64,000 nucleotides of DNA, taken from the NCBI RefSeq assembly GCF_003590855.1, contig NZ_QYUP01000087.1, positions 1 to 64,000 of the forward strand. The letters are read 5' to 3'. The notes beneath the pieces were generated by a model. The model made no database searches and was not told the origin of the DNA. It saw only the letters and a program-made list of their open reading frames with translations. The position numbers were made by a program, and so were the translations under genes. This DNA is from Massilia cavernae (GTDB lineage: Bacteria > Pseudomonadota > Gammaproteobacteria > Burkholderiales > Burkholderiaceae_D). Below, one piece after another: positions 17,289 through 25,462 of this stretch; positions within the stretch are counted from its first letter, which is position 1; every line of letters starts with the position of its first letter.

Positions 17289-17789
17289 ATGTTGACTATC
17301 TTGAACAAAAAATTCCTGGGCGCCGCCCTCGTCGCCGTCGCCACACTGTCCTCGACCGCTACGATGGCCAACGATCGCGGCGTCAATACCGCCCTCGGCG
17401 CAGTTGTCGGTGCAGCGATCGGCCACTCGGCCGGCGGCCGTGACGGCGCCCTCGTCGGCGGCGTGCTTGGCGCGGCAGTCGGCAATTCGATCCGCTCCGA
17501 AAGCCGCCGTAGTGGCTACTACGACAACGGCCGCTACTACAACGACACCAGTTACTATGGCCGCGGCTACGCGCCGGCGCCGGTGTACGTACAGGAGCGC
17601 GTCTATACGCAACCGCGTGCCGTTTATTATGAAGCGCCGGTCCGCTACTACGCACCGCCGCAGGTGGTCTATGTCGAGAAACGCCACCGCCGCCGCCATC
17701 ACCACTACCACTACCGTGGATGTGACCATGACGACGACCGTGACGACGACCGTGACGACGACCGTGGCTACGGCTACTACGGCCGCTAA
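17289..17789 (+). CDS. Glycine-zipper envelope protein
   Basis: A 166-residue exported protein: signal peptide about 1-27, then a glycine-zipper 2TM segment (GAVVGAAIGHSAGGRDGALVGGVLGAAVGNSI). The Tyr/Arg-rich tail ends in a His/Asp-rich stretch with RDDD repeats. GAGG precedes the ATG. Glycine-zipper proteins sit in the outer membrane or periplasm and often respond to envelope stress. The tail is encoded by three exact 12-bp repeats (17730-17765), a likely slippage site. The specific function is unknown. Confidence 0.75.
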   Translation: MLTILNKKFLGAALVAVATLSSTATMANDRGVNTALGAVVGAAIGHSAGGRDGALVGGVLGAAVGNSIRSESRRSGYYDNGRYYNDTSYYGRGYAPAPVYVQERVYTQPRAVYYEAPVRYYAPPQVVYVEKRHRRRHHHYHYRGCDHDDDRDDDRDDDRGYGYYGR

Positions 17790-17822
17790 GGCGTAGTTTC
17801 CCCCTCCCCCCGCTAGGAAGCG

Positions 17823-17842
17823 CTGACGGCACGTGCCGTCAG
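17823..17842. promoter_or_regulatory. Perfect 20-bp palindrome before the kinase operon
   Basis: CTGACGGCAC followed by its exact reverse complement, 18 bases before the ATG of the first kinase gene. It can be an operator for a dimeric regulator, a hairpin in the kinase leader (8-bp stem, ACGT loop) or a terminator of the glycine-zipper gene. No U-run follows. Confidence 0.5.
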
Positions 17843-17860
17843 TGCCATTCGGGGGGGATC

Positions 17861-18835
17861 ATGCTTCAGGCAGGACAGCTCGTACCGCTGGCCGCAGGCG
17901 CCTACCGCCTGCGCCGGCAGCTCGCCGGTTCCAGCTACGGCCTCGTGTGGCAGGCCGCCGGCCCGCACGGCGACGTCGCCCTCAAGCTGGTCAACCGCCC
18001 CCACATGGCGCGCGCGCATCCGTCGCAGCGCAGCCGCTGGATCGCCAGCGCCAATACCGAAATCGCCTTCCTCCGTTCGCTGCGTCCATGGGACGAGCGC
18101 CACATCGTGCGCCTGCTCGACTGCGGCGAGCATGACGGCCTGCCGGTCATGGCGCTCGAACTGCTCGACACTGACCTCGCCCACCACCTGGCGCGCGAAC
18201 GCGAAGCCGGCCGCCGCATCGGCCTGCCCGCCATCCTGCGCTGGCTCGACCAGGTCAACCACGCCCTGGCCAAGGTACACCAATATGGCTGGACCTACCT
18301 CGACCTCAAGCCCGGCAACGTCCTGCTCGACGCCGGGCGCGGGCGCGCCAAGCTGGCCGACTTCGGTACCAGCCGCGCACGCGGCGCAGGCGCGGATGCC
18401 GGCTACGCGGGCACCGCAAGCTGGCAGGCGCCGGAGCAGTTCTTCCCGGCCGCCCACGGCGGCTACGATACCGACTGGCGCAGCGACTACTTCGCGCTCG
18501 GCGCGCTGTTCTACTACCTCGTCACAGATGGACTGATGCTGCGCTTCTGCAGCGATTGCGGCAAGGCCTGGCGCGAGCACCAGCTTGCCGGCGCGCGCAG
18601 GATGCAGCGTGAACTGGGCAGCGCGCAGCCGCAGGTGCTCTCGCCCACAGAGGCGGCGCTGTTCGTGCGCTGCATCCGGCGGCACGCGCATCCAGGCCGG
18701 CGCAGCGGCGCCACCGCCGCGCTTGCCCTGCTGCGCAACTTGATCGCGGCCGAACCTGGTGGCCGCCCATCCCATGCGCTGCAGGTCGCGCGCATGATCG
18801 CGGACATACGCGCCGCAGCGGGTGTCCTCGCATGA
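17861..18835 (+). CDS. Ser/Thr protein kinase, non-RD, cytosolic
   Basis: A 324-residue Hanks-type kinase with no transmembrane segment. Visible motifs: glycine loop AGSSYGLVW (22-30), Lys42 in VALK, catalytic YLDLKPGN (Asp148, Lys150, Asn153), ADFGTS (Asp167) and WQAPEQ (189-193). The usual HRD is YLD, so the arginine that couples activity to loop phosphorylation is missing. It is the first gene of a plus-strand block and overlaps the SEDS gene by four bases (ATGA). The pairing suggests that it phosphorylates the polymerase or FHA partners; this is inference. The RBS is a G-run, GGGGGGG. Confidence 0.9.
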   Translation: MLQAGQLVPLAAGAYRLRRQLAGSSYGLVWQAAGPHGDVALKLVNRPHMARAHPSQRSRWIASANTEIAFLRSLRPWDERHIVRLLDCGEHDGLPVMALELLDTDLAHHLAREREAGRRIGLPAILRWLDQVNHALAKVHQYGWTYLDLKPGNVLLDAGRGRAKLADFGTSRARGAGADAGYAGTASWQAPEQFFPAAHGGYDTDWRSDYFALGALFYYLVTDGLMLRFCSDCGKAWREHQLAGARRMQRELGSAQPQVLSPTEAALFVRCIRRHAHPGRRSGATAALALLRNLIAAEPGGRPSHALQVARMIADIRAAAGVLA

Positions 18836-21192
18836 ACCCGCGCGCCTTCGCCATTCCCCTGCTCGCCCTCCTCTGCCTGCTGCAGCTGGTGGCGCTGGCG
18901 CGCGCGCCAGCCGCGTGGTTCCCGTCCTCGGTCGCGGTCGCGCTGGCGCCAGGCGAAACCATCACCCTCGGCCGGCGCGAGCTCGCCGCCCCGTTGGCCG
19001 ACGCCAGCCAGCTGTGCCTGCGCCGCGACGCCGCCGGACAATGGTGGATCAGGAATGCCAGCGCCTCGCAGCAGCTGATACTGCGCCGCGGCGGCCGCGA
19101 CACGCGCACCGGCAGCATCGCGCTGCAGGCGGGCCAGGAGTTCCGCATCGGCGGCGCCAGCTTCACGGTCACGGCCGCCGGCGGTGGACGCGCCGCGTTC
19201 GAAGGCGCCGGGCACGCCTGGCGGTACGACGGCGCAACCTTGCTGCGCGACGGCCGTCCCCAGGACGCCTGTCCCGGCGCTTCGGTGCCGGCGCGTGCCG
19301 CGGCGGCATGGAACCGGCTCGCGCCGGAAGCGTTGAAGGGCGCGCGTCCGCTCACCATTGGCGGCAACCTGTTCTGTGACAACCGGCTCGCGGCCAGCCC
19401 TGCCGCACCCGGCAGCGCAACCGTGCGCCGCATCGATGGCGTGCTGCGCCTGGAAACCGGGACGGGCGACGACGAGCCTTCGCCGGTCATCGTGTCCAGC
19501 GGCAGCCGATCCCTTGAACTGGCGCCGCGCGAGGAAACGCTGTCCGGCGTCGCCGGCATGGTGGCCGGCCGCACCCGCTTCGCGCTGGCCATCGATGGCG
19601 CGCGCCTGCTGATCGCGCCGCAGCGGCAGGTGGCCTTGTATGCAGAGCCGCGCGCGCTGCTGCCGCAGCCGGTCGAATGGCGCTGGGAACGGCGCAGCAT
19701 GTGGGGCCTGGGCGGCGCGGCTGCCGCCCAGGCCGGCGCCGCATTGTTCTGCCTGCTCGCACTGGCGGCGGGTTGGGCATGGTTGCGCGGCGCCTGGCCG
19801 CTCGCTCGCCGTGCCTCCATGCCAATCCGCCTTGCCTGCGCCGCCAACCTCGCGCTGGCCGCCGCCGGCTTGTGCGTGCTGCTGGCACTGCGCGGCGCGA
19901 CGCCGGTCGGCGCCGGCGTCTCCCTGCTGCTCGGCTGGGCCGCGCTGTGGGCATGCATGCTGGCGCCCGGCCGCCTTGCGCTGGCCACGGCGGCGGGCCT
20001 GCTGCTGGTCGCGGTCGGCCTGTTGGCCCAGCTCGAGCTCGGGCTGGCCTCGATGGAATCGTCGATGCTGCGCCACTTCCAGAAAACCAGCGCGCTGCTG
20101 GCTCTCGGCCTTGGAGCCGGCACGGTGGTCCGCCTGTGGCTGCGGGGCCGCCCTGCACTGCTGCCGCAATCGCGGCTCGAGCCGCTGCTTGCGCTGCTTG
20201 CCGCCGGCGCGCTGGTTGCGCTGCTGCTCCAGGTGGCCTTCGGCGGCGAGACCGGCGTGTTCGACCTGCAGCCTGTGGAATTCGCCAAGCTGGCGCTCAC
20301 CGCGCTCACCGCGCACTGCCTGGCGGTGGGACTGGGCTGGCACGCCACCTTGCCGGAACACGAACCGCGCCTGCTGCGCTGGCTGCGGCTGGGCGCACCC
20401 GTGCTGCTGTTTTTCGCGTTGATGGGCGTCGCGCTGGTGCAGGTCGACGATTTCTCGCCGCTGATCCTGCTGTCGCTGTGGAGCGCCGCGATGCTGCTCG
20501 CGTGGGCGCTCGCGGCCGGCCGGCATGCCGTCAGCGCAGGCTTGCTCGGTGCGGGCCTGGCCGCCGCCGGCGCCATCGTCCTGCTGCGCGGCGCAGGCCC
20601 GGGTCAGCTGGCGGAATGGGGTTTCTACGCAGACCGCTTCATGGTCTGGCTGGAGCCGGCCCGCCACCCGCACACCGGCCAGCAACTGCTGGCGGGGGCG
20701 CGCGCCATCGCCGACGGCGCATGGTTCGGGCAGGACGGGATGCTGGGCATCGCCTCGCTCGGCCTGCCCGGCTCGAACGCGCTCGCCATCCCGGCGGTGC
20801 AGGACGATTTCGCGCCATCGTTCTTCCTCAACCGCCATGGGCTGGCTGCCGGACTGGCGCTGTGGCTGTTGCAGGCGCTGTTCCTGGCCGGCCTGCTGCA
20901 GGCGGCGGTGCGTTCGCATGCCGCCGGCAGCGCCACGCGCGACTTCCGCCAGGCCTGGTCCGGGCGCTTCCGCTGCTTCGCGCTGTGCGGCGGCGCCGCC
21001 TTCGTGCTGGGGCACCTGCTGCTGTCCTGGGGCACCAACCTGGCGATCTTTCCGGTGATGGGGCAGCCCATGAGCTTCCTGTCCGCGGGCGGCAGCCACC
21101 TGCTGTTTTTCATCTGCCCCCTGCTAATACTGGGTGCGGTGAGCGCACAATCTTTAGAGGAGAATCATGATGCCGGTCTATGTCCAACATGA
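18832..21192 (+). CDS. SEDS-family glycan polymerase (RodA/FtsW-like) with N-terminal extracytoplasmic domain
   Basis: A 786-residue membrane protein. Residues ~1-25 form a membrane segment. About 30-270 is a soluble region containing an FHA-like beta pattern (ITLGRREL, then ALQAGQEFRIGGASFTV), and ~285-775 is a multi-helix SEDS core. Core signatures are DLQPVEFAKLAL (family QPSEFxK), YADRFMVWLEPARHP, and QDDF with Asp659 aligning with the RodA catalytic Asp. MGQPMSFLSAGGSHLL matches the family PFxSYGG region. SEDS proteins polymerise lipid II glycan with a transpeptidase partner. Twice the usual RodA length because of the N-terminal region. It overlaps the kinase gene and the next gene. Confidence 0.85.
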   Translation: MNPRAFAIPLLALLCLLQLVALARAPAAWFPSSVAVALAPGETITLGRRELAAPLADASQLCLRRDAAGQWWIRNASASQQLILRRGGRDTRTGSIALQAGQEFRIGGASFTVTAAGGGRAAFEGAGHAWRYDGATLLRDGRPQDACPGASVPARAAAAWNRLAPEALKGARPLTIGGNLFCDNRLAASPAAPGSATVRRIDGVLRLETGTGDDEPSPVIVSSGSRSLELAPREETLSGVAGMVAGRTRFALAIDGARLLIAPQRQVALYAEPRALLPQPVEWRWERRSMWGLGGAAAAQAGAALFCLLALAAGWAWLRGAWPLARRASMPIRLACAANLALAAAGLCVLLALRGATPVGAGVSLLLGWAALWACMLAPGRLALATAAGLLLVAVGLLAQLELGLASMESSMLRHFQKTSALLALGLGAGTVVRLWLRGRPALLPQSRLEPLLALLAAGALVALLLQVAFGGETGVFDLQPVEFAKLALTALTAHCLAVGLGWHATLPEHEPRLLRWLRLGAPVLLFFALMGVALVQVDDFSPLILLSLWSAAMLLAWALAAGRHAVSAGLLGAGLAAAGAIVLLRGAGPGQLAEWGFYADRFMVWLEPARHPHTGQQLLAGARAIADGAWFGQDGMLGIASLGLPGSNALAIPAVQDDFAPSFFLNRHGLAAGLALWLLQALFLAGLLQAAVRSHAAGSATRDFRQAWSGRFRCFALCGGAAFVLGHLLLSWGTNLAIFPVMGQPMSFLSAGGSHLLFFICPLLILGAVSAQSLEENHDAGLCPT

Positions 21193-22594
21193 GGTGCTCG
21201 GCAAGGTGGGCGACGTGTTCAATGCCGAAGCGATATGGCAGGCGCCGGGACTGGCGCTGTTCTCGCGCAAGCCGCTGCTGCGCGACCTGCTGGAACGTTC
21301 GCCGCGCGAACACCGCGGCCGCGCGGCCACGCGCTGCTTCTCGCACGTGACGCTGATGCTGCCCCAGGACGACGTCGACGACGACCGCCACCTGACCCGC
21401 GGCGCGCGCGTGCGCGACCTGGCCCAGTCGCTGGCGGCGCTGCACCAGAAGGATTTCGGCGACCTGCTCAAAGGCGACGACGTGCGCTACGACGTGGTCG
21501 GCGCCGATGCCCTGCAGCCGGGCCAGGTCGAAGTGCGCTTCGGCCATGCCGTCTACCTGCCCGCGCCGGACGAAAAAATTCTGTACGCGGTGACGGCATC
21601 GACCGACAGCGCGGTCTGGAAGCCAGTGTGCGCCATCTACCCCGATCAGCGGCTGGCGCTGATCGGGCATGACAAGGCCACCGCCAGCCACGCGGTGCCG
21701 GGTTGGCCGTTCGGCCCCGCCGGAGCGCTCCTCCTGATCAATGACGGACCCGACGCCCCCATCGAGCTCCAGGTCAGGCCCAAGGACACGCTCGAATGCA
21801 CTTTTGATCCGATCGGCGGCTGCTACGTCCTGAAGGACGGCGCCGCGCGTCTGTTCGTCAAGGTGGCGCGCGTGGGCGCGCCGGCTGCGGCCAAGCCGGC
21901 GGCAGTGTGGAAGACCCGCAGCCTAGATGCCAACGCGGGCACCATGCGTCCGCCGCCGGAAAACGAAGCGACCTTCGCGCCGGCCGCGCAGCAATGCGTC
22001 AGCCTGGCCGCGCTGGCCCTGCCGCGCCTGAGCCGCTACCGCGAAACCGGCATGGAGTCGATGGAAGTGGGCTTCGACAGTGCGCTCGGCGTCACCGCCA
22101 ATGGGGACGACGCCGTGATCCGCTTCTCGGTCGACGCTGACGACCAGCTCCATGCGGTAACCGGCGCCGGCCGCCAGCGCATCAGCGCACCGGCCAGCTT
22201 CGCCCCGGTCGAAGGCGCGCCGATCGCCCTGGCGCCGGTGGCGCCCGAAATGGCCGACCGCTATTGCGCAACCGTGTCGCTGGCGCAGCCGCCCAGCGTG
22301 CCGGTGGCCGCCGGAGTGCGCTTCGAATTCGGCCGGGCGACGCCGATGCTGGCCAGCCTGCGCGTGCTTGGGGGCGCCGACCGCATCGGCCTGTCGCGCA
22401 GCGCCTTCAGTTTCGAAGCCGCCGCCGGCGGCTACCGGATCGGCCGGATCAGCCCCACCCAGGCGCTCTACCACCTCGACGACAAGATGCGCTTCGTGGC
22501 CGCCATCGGCGAGGCCACCGCCGACCAGCCCTACCTGCTGCCGGCCGGGCACCACCTGGTAGCAGGCCATTACGTACTGCGTTTCGATGCCTGA
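21167..22594 (+). CDS. FhaA-like protein with degenerate FHA-type C-terminus
   Basis: A 475-residue soluble protein without an assigned family. The N-terminal ~130 residues show a layout like the FhaA N-terminal domain (DUF3662): RKPLLRDLLERSPREHRGRA, a strand with D-rich loop, VRDLAQSLAALHQKDFG, then VRYDVVGADALQPGQVEVRFG. The C-terminal ~90 residues end in an FHA-like strand set (GADRIGLSRSAF, then LLPAGHHLVAGHYVLRF). The middle is not recognised. It overlaps the SEDS gene by 26 bases, with AGAGGAGA upstream. A role as a phospho-dependent adaptor for the kinase/SEDS pair is inferred from position and these weak resemblances. Confidence 0.65.
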   Translation: MMPVYVQHEVLGKVGDVFNAEAIWQAPGLALFSRKPLLRDLLERSPREHRGRAATRCFSHVTLMLPQDDVDDDRHLTRGARVRDLAQSLAALHQKDFGDLLKGDDVRYDVVGADALQPGQVEVRFGHAVYLPAPDEKILYAVTASTDSAVWKPVCAIYPDQRLALIGHDKATASHAVPGWPFGPAGALLLINDGPDAPIELQVRPKDTLECTFDPIGGCYVLKDGAARLFVKVARVGAPAAAKPAAVWKTRSLDANAGTMRPPPENEATFAPAAQQCVSLAALALPRLSRYRETGMESMEVGFDSALGVTANGDDAVIRFSVDADDQLHAVTGAGRQRISAPASFAPVEGAPIALAPVAPEMADRYCATVSLAQPPSVPVAAGVRFEFGRATPMLASLRVLGGADRIGLSRSAFSFEAAAGGYRIGRISPTQALYHLDDKMRFVAAIGEATADQPYLLPAGHHLVAGHYVLRFDA

Positions 22595-22605
22595 TTGGCA
22601 CTATC

Positions 22606-23058
22606 ATGTCCGCTATCCCGCTCCTGACACTCGCCGCCTACGCGACGGGGCTGCTGCTGACGCTTGTGCTGGCGGCCTTCCTGACGCCGGCAAGCTGGTG
22701 GCGCCGCCTGAACGCGCGCGCGCTCGCCGTTACCGTGGCCGGCACTTGGGCCGCCGGCAGCCTGCTGGCGGCACTTCTGCCCGCGCACGCCGGCGCGACA
22801 GCTTCCAGCGCGCGCACGGCCACGGCCGCCGCGCCGCAACGCAGCTACCTGGTGTTCCGCGCCCTGAACCTGCGCAGCGGCGCCGGCACCAGCGCACGCC
22901 GCATCGTGGTGGTGCCGGCCGGCGCGGAGGTTGCCGCGACCGGCGCTCGCGAGGGCGACTGGTGGCAGGTACGCGCCACCATCGAGGGACGGAAGGTGAC
23001 CGGTTGGGCCAGCAGCCTGTGGCTGCGTCGCGCCGATGAGGAACCGGCCAGGCGCTGA
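22606..23058 (+). CDS. Membrane protein with bacterial SH3 domain
   Basis: A 150-residue protein with two N-terminal hydrophobic segments (about 4-24 and 37-58) and a C-terminal SH3b domain, likely periplasmic: LVFRALNLRSGAGTSARRIVVV, EGDWWQVRATIEGRKVTGWASSLWL. SH3b domains bind peptidoglycan or cell-wall peptides. It lies 11 bases after the FhaA-like gene and fits a cell-wall role for the block. The larger open frame from 22264 overlaps the previous gene; the ATG at 22606 is the natural start. Confidence 0.8.
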   Translation: MSAIPLLTLAAYATGLLLTLVLAAFLTPASWWRRLNARALAVTVAGTWAAGSLLAALLPAHAGATASSARTATAAAPQRSYLVFRALNLRSGAGTSARRIVVVPAGAEVAATGAREGDWWQVRATIEGRKVTGWASSLWLRRADEEPARR

Positions 23059-23176
23059 GATCAATTCTTCATGCCTGTCATTTCGACATGTCCCCAATGC
23101 CGCGAAAAAACCATAGGGCGGGCAACCCGGGCCTGAGTTTGTTGACGCTGCGCCGCGCTCTCCGTAGACTAGGCTG

Positions 23177-24430
23177 ATGCCGAAACCGAGTTTCTCTTCC
23201 CCGCTGCCTGCGCAACCGCTGCGCATCCGGGTACCCTTGTCGAAACCGCTACGGCATCCGCGCTACCGGCGCCTGTGGACCGCCAACCTCGTCTCCAACC
23301 TCGGCACCTGGACCCAGACCTTCGCCTCGGCCTGGCTGATCGCCTCGATGTCGAAGGCGGCCGCCGTCACCACCCTGGTCCAGACCGCGAGCTACGTCCC
23401 GATCTTCCTGTTCGCGCTGTTCGCCGGCGTGATCGCCGATGCTGTCGACCGGCCCAAATTCCTCTTCTTCTGCAACCTCTACATGGCCTTGTGCGCATGC
23501 GGGATGGCGGTCCTGGTCATCACCGGCAACGCCTCGGCCGGGCCGGTACTTGCGCTGACCTTCGCGCTCGCCACCGGGTCGGCATTCATGTGGCCGGCCT
23601 GGCAGGCCTCGGTATCGGGGCTGGTGGAACCGGACGAACTGGAAGCGGCGGCCACCCTCAACAACCTGAGCTACAGCGTGGCCTCGATCGTCGGCCCCGC
23701 GCTGGGCGGCCTGCTGTTCAACTGGATCGGCGCCGGCGCGCTGTTCCTGATCAATGCGCTGTCCTTCATCGGCCTGCTGACGGTGTACTGGGCCTGGTGG
23801 CAGGAGCGCCTGCCGCGCACCGAAGCGCCGCACTCCTTCATCCTCAGCATGAAGACCGGCCTGGCCACCGCCTTCGGCTGCGCGCGCTACAAGCGCATCC
23901 TGCTCAATGTCTGCACGGTCTTCTTCGCCAGCATCGCCTTCGCCGCGCTGCTGCCGCTGTTCGTGCGCGACGTGCTGCACCGCGATTCGAGCACCTTCGG
24001 CACCCTGATGGGCAGCCTTGGCGCGGGCGCGGTGCTGGCCGCGTTCTGCCTTCCCAGCCTGCGCGCAGGCGTCGACAAGACCAGGCTGCTCACCGGCGCG
24101 CTGCTGGTGTACGGCGCCATGCTGATGCTGATGCCCTTCATTAGCTCGCTGACAATGCTGGTGCCGCTGATCGTCGGCGGCGGGATGGCCTGGTCCGCCA
24201 TCGTGTCGACCATGAACGCGGCGGCCCAGTCGTCCTTCCCGCCAAGCATACGGGCGCGCACCCTGTCCATCTACCTGTTCGTGATGGCCGGCGGCTATGC
24301 GCTCGGCAGCGTGGTATGGGGCCGCGTGGCCGACCACGTCGGCGTCAGGTACGCACTGGCCGCCGCCGGCGCATGCCTGCTTGTCAATGCCGCCGCCCTC
24401 GCGGCCGGCAAGCGCGCGAACCCGATCTGA
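23177..24430 (+). CDS. MFS transporter (MFS_3, EntS-like)
   Basis: A 417-residue major facilitator with about 12 helices. MFS_3 markers are visible: LRHPRYRRLWTANLVSNLGTWTQT at the N-terminus, PAWQASVSGLVEPDELEAAATLNNL in the loop, VGPALGGLL and the C-terminal RARTLSIYLFVMAGGYALGS. Relatives export siderophores or drugs. It lies between the SH3 and PP2C genes on the same strand, five bases before the phosphatase gene. It may therefore be co-transcribed although its function need not be linked. Poor ribosome site. Confidence 0.85.
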   Translation: MPKPSFSSPLPAQPLRIRVPLSKPLRHPRYRRLWTANLVSNLGTWTQTFASAWLIASMSKAAAVTTLVQTASYVPIFLFALFAGVIADAVDRPKFLFFCNLYMALCACGMAVLVITGNASAGPVLALTFALATGSAFMWPAWQASVSGLVEPDELEAAATLNNLSYSVASIVGPALGGLLFNWIGAGALFLINALSFIGLLTVYWAWWQERLPRTEAPHSFILSMKTGLATAFGCARYKRILLNVCTVFFASIAFAALLPLFVRDVLHRDSSTFGTLMGSLGAGAVLAAFCLPSLRAGVDKTRLLTGALLVYGAMLMLMPFISSLTMLVPLIVGGGMAWSAIVSTMNAAAQSSFPPSIRARTLSIYLFVMAGGYALGSVVWGRVADHVGVRYALAAAGACLLVNAAALAAGKRANPI

Positions 24431-24435
24431 ACGCC

Positions 24436-25398
24436 ATGAGCGGCGGCCTTGACTTCGGCCCACGCCTGGACGTCGCGGCGCACAGCAGCGTCGGCGCAGG
24501 CCCGTCGCCGCGCCTTGAAAACCAGGACAACTTCCTCCTCATCGACACCAAGGGCAAATGCGCCTGGATGCATGGCCAGCAGCCGGTATCCGGCCAGGTC
24601 GACGGCTGGCCCGAAGGCCACGCCCGCGTTGCGGTGCTGGACGGGATGGGCGGCCACGGCCACGGGCGCGAGGCCGCCGAAGCAGCCGCCGACGGCCTGC
24701 GCGCGATGCCGGCGTGCGCGACGGTCGACGAACTGTCGGCCCGCCTCGAAGCCCTGCACGCGGCGCTGCAGCGCCAGTTCGCCGGCGCCGGCGACCAGGC
24801 GCACCGGCCCGGCACCACCCTCACCCTGCTCGAACTCCCGCCCGGCCAGCCCGCGCTGCTGTTCCACGCCGGCGATTCGCGCCTGTACCGCATCGGCCGC
24901 GGCAAGGCCGAGCCCCTGACCATCGACCATGTTCCGGCCACCGCCTTCGCCATGGCCGGACTGCTGCGCGAACGCGAATGGTGGCAGCAGGTGCACGGCG
25001 AACACCGCCCGCAGATCTCGCAGGCCTTCATCCTCGGTAATGCCTTCGCCAATCCGGCGGGGCTGGAAGATCCGCTGTTTGCGCTGACGCCGGCCCTGCT
25101 GCCGCCCTTCCTGCGCCACATGGCCGACCGGCGCGCGGTCGAACTCGAACCTGGCTGCGACTACGTACTGGCCACCGACGGTTTCTGGTCCTGCCCCGAT
25201 GGCGCGGCCTGGGTCGCGCGCTGGCCCGCCCTGCTGGCGATGGAAGCGGGCGCCGACAGCGCCTGTGCCGCGCTGTTCGACGCCATCGAGCGGCAGCCGC
25301 CGCGCGGCCTGCACAGCGACAACCTGACCGCCATCGTGCTGCGGGTGCGCCCGGCCGCCTCCACGGACGAGACCGCCTTACCTGGCCAGCCGGCCTGA
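24436..25398 (+). CDS. PP2C-type Ser/Thr phosphatase (PstP/PppA-like)
   Basis: A 320-residue cytosolic PPM-family phosphatase that would reverse the action of the local kinases. Motifs are RLENQDNF (Asp31), VLDGMGGHGHG (Asp69), GTTLTLLEL, HAGDSRLYR, LATDGFW and HSDNLTAIVL (Asp295), the metal-coordinating set expected for two Mg/Mn ions. No transmembrane anchor, unlike mycobacterial PstP. Start 24436 follows the MFS stop by five bases. A pair of kinases and one PP2C in the same locus argues for reversible phosphorylation of shared substrates. Confidence 0.92.
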   Translation: MSGGLDFGPRLDVAAHSSVGAGPSPRLENQDNFLLIDTKGKCAWMHGQQPVSGQVDGWPEGHARVAVLDGMGGHGHGREAAEAAADGLRAMPACATVDELSARLEALHAALQRQFAGAGDQAHRPGTTLTLLELPPGQPALLFHAGDSRLYRIGRGKAEPLTIDHVPATAFAMAGLLREREWWQQVHGEHRPQISQAFILGNAFANPAGLEDPLFALTPALLPPFLRHMADRRAVELEPGCDYVLATDGFWSCPDGAAWVARWPALLAMEAGADSACAALFDAIERQPPRGLHSDNLTAIVLRVRPAASTDETALPGQPA

Positions 25399-25462
25399 AA
25401 CCTGCGCCACCCCGGCGCCAGAACGGGTAAGCTGCCCGGATCACCGAATGTCCTGGCGAGCG

